Shown here: positions 4,814 through 8,504 of the stretch, piece by piece | How positions within the stretch are numbered: the stretch's first letter is position 1 | Layout: each line of letters starts with the position of its first letter | Assembly: GCA_902462475.1 (NCBI GenBank) | Contig: CABQCB010000061.1 | Span: 1 to 8,504, forward strand | From: an uncultured Oscillibacter sp. | GTDB taxonomy: Bacteria > Bacillota_A > Clostridia > Oscillospirales > Oscillospiraceae | Length of the DNA stretch: 8,504 nucleotides | Direction of reading: 5' to 3' | Made by a program: the position numbers and the translations under genes | Notes under the pieces: model-generated | What the model was told of the DNA's origin: nothing | The model's database searches: none | The model's input: the letters and a program-made list of their open reading frames with translations, nothing else

Positions 4814-7300
4814 ATGGCAAATCCATCGAAAAGAAAAAGTGACGCGGCCCGCCGGGCCAACCAGGTGGTCCGCAGCAGAACGGTGCTGATGATGGCGATT
4901 CTGGGAATCGCCACCTTTGTGGTGCTGTTCTGGAAGCTCTATGATCTGCAGGTCCGCCAGCACGACGATCTGCAGGAAAAGGCAGTGGCCCAGCAGACCC
5001 GCAGCACGGTCATCACCGCGTCCCGGGGCACTATCTACGACTGCAACGGCCTGCCCCTGGCCCTGTCCGCCACGGCGGAGACGGTGTTCATCTCTCCCTA
5101 TGAGATCCTCAGCTACATGGAAGAGCAGGAGAAAGCGGCAGAGGAGGAGGCCAAGGCGGCGGAGGAAGAGGGCCGCGCCTATGTGCCGCCGGTCATCCGG
5201 GATGAGGAGTACATCGCCCGGGGCCTTGGCCGGATCCTGGATGTGGCGCCTGAGACGATCCTGGAGAAGATGGAAAAGACCAATTCCAAGTATGAGATCA
5301 TCAAAAAGCGGGTGGACCAGGAGGTGGCCGACGAGGTGCGCCGCTTCATCAACGGTGAGATCGACGACGAGGGCAATGAGATTACCATGGTGACAGCAGC
5401 AGGAAAGACCGTTTTAAAGGAAAACCCGTCCCAAAGCCCGGTGAAGATCCAGGGCGTTTACATGGAGCCGGGCTCCAAGCGCTACTACCCTTATGGCACC
5501 CTGGCGTCCAGCGTCATCGGGTTCGTCAACGGGGAAAACGAGGGCGGCGTGGGACTGGAGGCCAAGTACAACTCCATCCTCTCCGGCACCGCCGGACTGA
5601 CGGTCACCGCCAGAAACGCCGTGGGCGGAGACCTTTTGTACCAGTACGAACAGTACTATGACGCGGAGAACGGAAAAAACCTGGTTTTGACCCTGGACAG
5701 CAACATCCAGTACTATCTGGAAAAGGGCATTGAGAGCATGGTGGATAAGTTCGACGCGAAAAACGGCGCCACCGGCATCGTCATGGACGTCAATTCCGGC
5801 GCCATTTTGGCCATGGCCTCCTACCCCAACTACGACCCCAATGACTACGGCACCATCTATGACGAAAAGCTCAAGGCACAGCTGGACGAGAAGCTGGCAG
5901 AGTTGGAGGCCGACCGCGCCTCCTACGAAACGGAGGAGGACTACCAGGCGGCGGTGAGCGCGGCCACCAGTGCGGTGGTAGGCACCCAGTGGCGCAACAA
6001 GTGTATCGACTCCACCTATGAGCCCGGCTCCACCTTCAAGCCCATCACTCTGGCCGCGGCCCTGGAGGAGGGACTGGTGAACAAAAACACCACCTTCAAC
6101 TGCACCGGCTCCATCATGGTGCAGGGCTGGAGCAAGGCCATCAACTGCTCCAAGCGCACCGGCCACGGTGTACAGACGCTGGAGCAGGCGGTGGGAAACT
6201 CCTGCAACCCGGCGTTTATCACCATGGGTCTCAAGATCGGCACCGAGACCTATTATGACTATCTTCAGTCCTTCGGCCTGATGGAGACCACAGGCGTGGA
6301 CATGATCGGCGAGGTGTCCGGCATCTTTGCCGATGAGGACACCTTCAACTCCAACGTGGTGTCCCTGGCGTCCTACGCCTTCGGTCAGACCTTCAACGTC
6401 ACGCCCCTGGAGCTGATCCGGGCCCAGGCCGCCTGCATCAACGGCGGCTACCTCTACACGCCCTACATCGTCGATCAGGTGCTGGACGACGACGGCAACA
6501 TCGTCTTCCAGCACAGCACGGATACGGTCCGGCAGGTCATCAGCGAGGAGACCTCCGCCACGGTGAGAGAGTGCCTGGAGTACGTGGTGGCCAGCGGCAC
6601 CGGCCGCAACGGCCAGGTGGCCGGCTACCGCATCGGCGGCAAGACCGGCACCGCCGACAAGACCGGTACTCGGACCAAAGATAACCCCCAGGGCGACGTG
6701 GTGGTGTCCTTCATGTGCTTTGCGCCGGCGGATGATCCCCAGGTCATCATGCTCATCACCATGGATACCCCCAGCCGTACCACCGGCACCTATGTCTCCG
6801 GCGGCAACATGGTGGCCCCCACCGCCAGCCAGGTCATGGGCGAGATCCTGCCCTACCTTGGCATCGAGCCCGACTACTCCGCGGAGGAGCTGGTAGGCGC
6901 CGACGCCACGGTGCCCAACGTGGTGGGCAAGACTGCCGCGGAGGCCAAGGAAAAGCTGGAGAGCGTGGGCTTTGCCTACAAGACCGTGGGCGACGGAGAT
7001 ACGGTCACCGACCAGACTCCCGCCGGCGGCGCCATCGTGCCCAACAACGCCTCCATCATCCTCTATCTGGGAACGGAGAAATCCGATGACCTCTGCACGG
7101 TGCCCAACGTGGTGGGCAAGACCGCATCGGAGGCCAACAAGGCGCTGACCAATGCGGGCCTCATCATGAAGGTCTCCGGCGCCACCACCGTCAGCTCCGG
7201 CAATGTCCACGCCATTTCTCAGAGTGTGGCGGCGGGAACGGAGCTGGAGGCCGGCAGCGTGGTGACGGTGCAGTTTGGCGACAGCTCTGTGCTGGATTGA
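4814..7300 (+). CDS. ftsI: Class B penicillin-binding protein, FtsI/SpoVD type, with two PASTA domains
   Basis: An 828-residue D,D-transpeptidase that cross-links septal (or spore cortex) peptidoglycan outside the membrane. Layout: a basic cytoplasmic tail, one transmembrane helix (about 23-45), and an N-terminal dimerisation domain beginning RGTIYDCNGLPLA. The transpeptidase domain follows, with STFK (nucleophile S406, K409), SCN (463-465) and KTGTA (610-614). Two PASTA domains end the protein (about 697-753 and 762-822). ATG at 4814 is preferred over GTG/ATG at 4769/4772 because GGAGG (4803-4807) is 6 nt upstream and the earlier codons sit in a hairpin loop. Position before murE and after ftsL fits FtsI (B. 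subtilis PbpB, also two PASTA); SpoVD occupies the same locus type, so the name is not certain. Charged insertions are seen at about 100-126 and 347-392. Confidence 0.92.
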   Translation: MANPSKRKSDAARRANQVVRSRTVLMMAILGIATFVVLFWKLYDLQVRQHDDLQEKAVAQQTRSTVITASRGTIYDCNGLPLALSATAETVFISPYEILSYMEEQEKAAEEEAKAAEEEGRAYVPPVIRDEEYIARGLGRILDVAPETILEKMEKTNSKYEIIKKRVDQEVADEVRRFINGEIDDEGNEITMVTAAGKTVLKENPSQSPVKIQGVYMEPGSKRYYPYGTLASSVIGFVNGENEGGVGLEAKYNSILSGTAGLTVTARNAVGGDLLYQYEQYYDAENGKNLVLTLDSNIQYYLEKGIESMVDKFDAKNGATGIVMDVNSGAILAMASYPNYDPNDYGTIYDEKLKAQLDEKLAELEADRASYETEEDYQAAVSAATSAVVGTQWRNKCIDSTYEPGSTFKPITLAAALEEGLVNKNTTFNCTGSIMVQGWSKAINCSKRTGHGVQTLEQAVGNSCNPAFITMGLKIGTETYYDYLQSFGLMETTGVDMIGEVSGIFADEDTFNSNVVSLASYAFGQTFNVTPLELIRAQAACINGGYLYTPYIVDQVLDDDGNIVFQHSTDTVRQVISEETSATVRECLEYVVASGTGRNGQVAGYRIGGKTGTADKTGTRTKDNPQGDVVVSFMCFAPADDPQVIMLITMDTPSRTTGTYVSGGNMVAPTASQVMGEILPYLGIEPDYSAEELVGADATVPNVVGKTAAEAKEKLESVGFAYKTVGDGDTVTDQTPAGGAIVPNNASIILYLGTEKSDDLCTVPNVVGKTASEANKALTNAGLIMKVSGATTVSSGNVHAISQSVAAGTELEAGSVVTVQFGDSSVLD
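6907..7122 (+). repeat. Exact 27-nt direct repeat marking the start of each PASTA domain
   Basis: Positions 6907-6933 are identical to 7096-7122, an offset of 189 nt (63 codons). Both copies encode TVPNVVGKT, the usual PASTA opening. The next bases are also similar (A-S/A-E-A). The identity, including synonymous sites, suggests recent domain duplication or gene conversion. Confidence 0.85.
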
Positions 7301-7366
7301 TCCCTGAGCGCACTTTTTGCGTGGAACAGGGCACCTTCTGCCGTATATTTCGCAAAATCAACTGCT

Positions 7367-7372
7367 TATAAT
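7367..7372 (+). promoter_or_regulatory. Possible weak promoter -10 ahead of murE
   Basis: A perfect TATAAT lies about 50 nt before the murE start in the 119-nt PBP-murE gap. The region 16-18 nt upstream (about 7343-7350, GTATATTT) is a poor -35, and the preceding TG is one base out of register for an extended -10. It may therefore be weak or inactive. Confidence 0.3.
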
Positions 7373-7419
7373 GGACACTGGCCACCTTGGCCCAAACATG
7401 CAGTGAGGAGAAGATACAA

Positions 7420-8504
7420 ATGAAATTGCGCGCGCTTTTGGAAGGGATCCCCGTGCTGGATGCCACGGCGGACCTGGATATGGAAATTACCGGCGTCAGC
7501 TATGACTCCCGCACCACCCGGCCCGGAGACCTGTTCGTGGCCATGACCGGCTTTGCCGTGGACGGACACGACTTCATCCCCAAGGCCGTCTCTGCCGGCG
7601 CGGCGGCGGTGCTGTGTGAGCGCGCCCCGGAAGAGAGCATTCCCTGGGTGCGCACGGAAAACAGCCGCCGGGCCCTGGCCGTGCTGGGCGCCAACTTCTA
7701 TGGCCACCCCGCCGACGCCATGACCATGGTGGGTGTCACCGGCACCAACGGCAAGACTACCACCACCTATCTGCTCAAGTCCATTCTGGAGCAGGCGGCA
7801 GGCGCCAAGGTGGGCCTCATCGGCACCAACCAGAACATGATCGGCAGCGAGGTGGTGCCCACCGAGCGCACCACGCCGGAGTCCTTCGAGCTCCAGGGCC
7901 TGTTTGCCCGCATGCGGGATGCCGGCTGCACCCACGTTGTTATGGAGGTCTCCTCCCATGCCCTGGCGCTGGACCGGGTCTACGGCGTCCACTACGCCGT
8001 GGGCGTGTTCACCAATCTGACCCAGGACCACCTGGATTTCCACAAGACCATGGAAAACTACTGCGACACGAAGGCGGAGCTGTTCCGCCGGTGCGACACC
8101 GGCGTCTATAATGCCGACGACCCCTGGGCCCCCCGGCTCATGGCCCATGCCACCTGCCGCAAGCTCTCCTACGCCGAGCAGGCACAGGCGGATCTGCGGG
8201 CGGAGGACATCTGTCTCGAGGCGGATCACGTTTCGTTCACCGTGGTGAAAAAAGAGGAAAAAGTACCTGTAAGGGTTGGCATTCCCGGCCGTTTTATGGT
8301 ATATAATACGCTGGATGTGTTGGGCGCCGCTCTGGCGCTGGGCGTGCCTTTGACAAAGAGCGCCGCTGTTCTGGCCGCCGTGCCCCATGTGAAGGGACGG
8401 GTGGAGGTAGTGCCCACCCCCGGCAAGGACTACACCATCCTCATCGACTATGCCCACAGCCCCGACGGACTGGAGAACGTGCTGCGCTCTGTGAAGGACT
8501 TCGC
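7420..8504 (+). CDS. murE: UDP-N-acetylmuramoyl-tripeptide synthetase MurE, N-terminal part (cut by window end)
   Basis: The first 361 codons of a Mur ligase; the stop lies beyond the right edge. MurE adds the third residue (meso-diaminopimelate or L-lysine) to UDP-MurNAc-L-Ala-D-Glu in the cytoplasm, using ATP. Seen are the N-terminal UDP-binding domain with ITGVSYDSRTTRPGDLFVA (residues 23-41) and the P-loop VTGTNGKTTT (106-115, K112). TTPES (151-155), MEVSSHAL (175-182), TNLTQDHLDFH (198-208) and the position of the carbamylated lysine (K218 in YCDTKAELF) follow. Late in the fragment is DYAHSPDGLENVL. The motif that separates DAP-adding from Lys-adding enzymes lies past the window end, so the substrate cannot be read. 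GAGGAGAAG (7405-7413) supports the ATG. It is the fifth gene of the dcw cluster. Confidence 0.96.
   Translation, partial: MKLRALLEGIPVLDATADLDMEITGVSYDSRTTRPGDLFVAMTGFAVDGHDFIPKAVSAGAAAVLCERAPEESIPWVRTENSRRALAVLGANFYGHPADAMTMVGVTGTNGKTTTTYLLKSILEQAAGAKVGLIGTNQNMIGSEVVPTERTTPESFELQGLFARMRDAGCTHVVMEVSSHALALDRVYGVHYAVGVFTNLTQDHLDFHKTMENYCDTKAELFRRCDTGVYNADDPWAPRLMAHATCRKLSYAEQAQADLRAEDICLEADHVSFTVVKKEEKVPVRVGIPGRFMVYNTLDVLGAALALGVPLTKSAAVLAAVPHVKGRVEVVPTPGKDYTILIDYAHSPDGLENVLRSVKDF
8276..8307 (+). promoter_or_regulatory. Possible internal promoter within murE
   Basis: TTGGCA (8276-8281) is followed, after 18 nt, by TATATA(AT) (8300-8307), preceded by TGG to form an extended -10. It sits in a short AT-rich patch of codons unlike the rest of the gene. 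The -10 is partly forced by the conserved MVYNT coding segment, so chance is a real alternative. Confidence 0.35.

Noticed and set aside
5414..7210. 598-codon open frame on the minus strand
   Set aside because: It is antisense to the PBP gene, whose catalytic motifs are unmistakable. Its His/Gly/Val/Asp-rich composition is the usual mirror of GC-rich codons.
7309..7341. Small inverted repeats in the PBP-murE gap as a terminator
   Set aside because: Stems are only 4-5 bp (CGCA/TGCG and GGCA/TGCC) with no U-tract after them, too weak to call.
7366..8457. 363-codon open frame on the minus strand
   Set aside because: It is antisense to murE, which shows a full set of Mur ligase motifs; no family resemblance in the antisense product.

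Overview
The window is about 8.5 kb of GC-rich, gene-dense DNA. It reads as the chromosome of a Gram-positive, low-branching Clostridia-type bacterium. A GC-rich Oscillospiraceae-like member of the Firmicutes is my best guess, inferred from Asp23/Gls24 plus FakA beside rsmD-coaD, a mraZ-led dcw cluster with a PASTA-type class B PBP, strong purine-rich ribosome binding sites and sigma-A-type promoters. I see no mobile element, CRISPR array, rRNA or tRNA, so this is core housekeeping sequence.

Left part (1-746): on the minus strand, an Asp23/Gls24 (YloU-type) gene is followed by the start of fakA (DAK2 domain), which runs off the left edge. They share a minus-strand promoter at 599-627. A divergent plus-strand promoter at 663-691 drives the next operon.

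Middle-left (747-2480): rsmD, coaD and a coiled-coil protein of unknown function form a tight operon with spacings of 4 nt and then a 4-nt overlap. It ends at a perfect 15-bp-stem (17 with flanking A-T pairs) intrinsic terminator at 2439-2476. A consensus promoter with an extended -10 lies inside rsmD, upstream of coaD.

AT-rich gap (2340-2717): this holds the terminator, a LexA/DinR-like palindrome, a good sigma-A promoter, and two GTGGG repeats spaced 10 bp just downstream of that promoter that look like a MraZ operator.

Right part (2718-8504): the division and cell wall (dcw) cluster runs mraZ, rsmH, ftsL-like, ftsI/spoVD-like PBP with two PASTA domains, and murE (cut by the right edge). 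MraZ is the regulator, RsmH modifies 16S rRNA, the FtsL-like protein and the PBP belong to the septal peptidoglycan machine, and MurE builds the stem peptide of the precursor. The gene junctions carry hairpins without U-tracts; the strongest, between ftsL and the PBP gene, encloses two decoy start codons in its loop.

No novel multi-gene system is visible. The observations most worth a second look are regulatory: the intragenic coaD promoter, the LexA-like box and MraZ-type repeats before the dcw cluster, and the ftsL-ftsI hairpin. In the proteins, the points of interest are charged insertions in the PBP and an uncharacterised coiled-coil protein translationally coupled to coaD.
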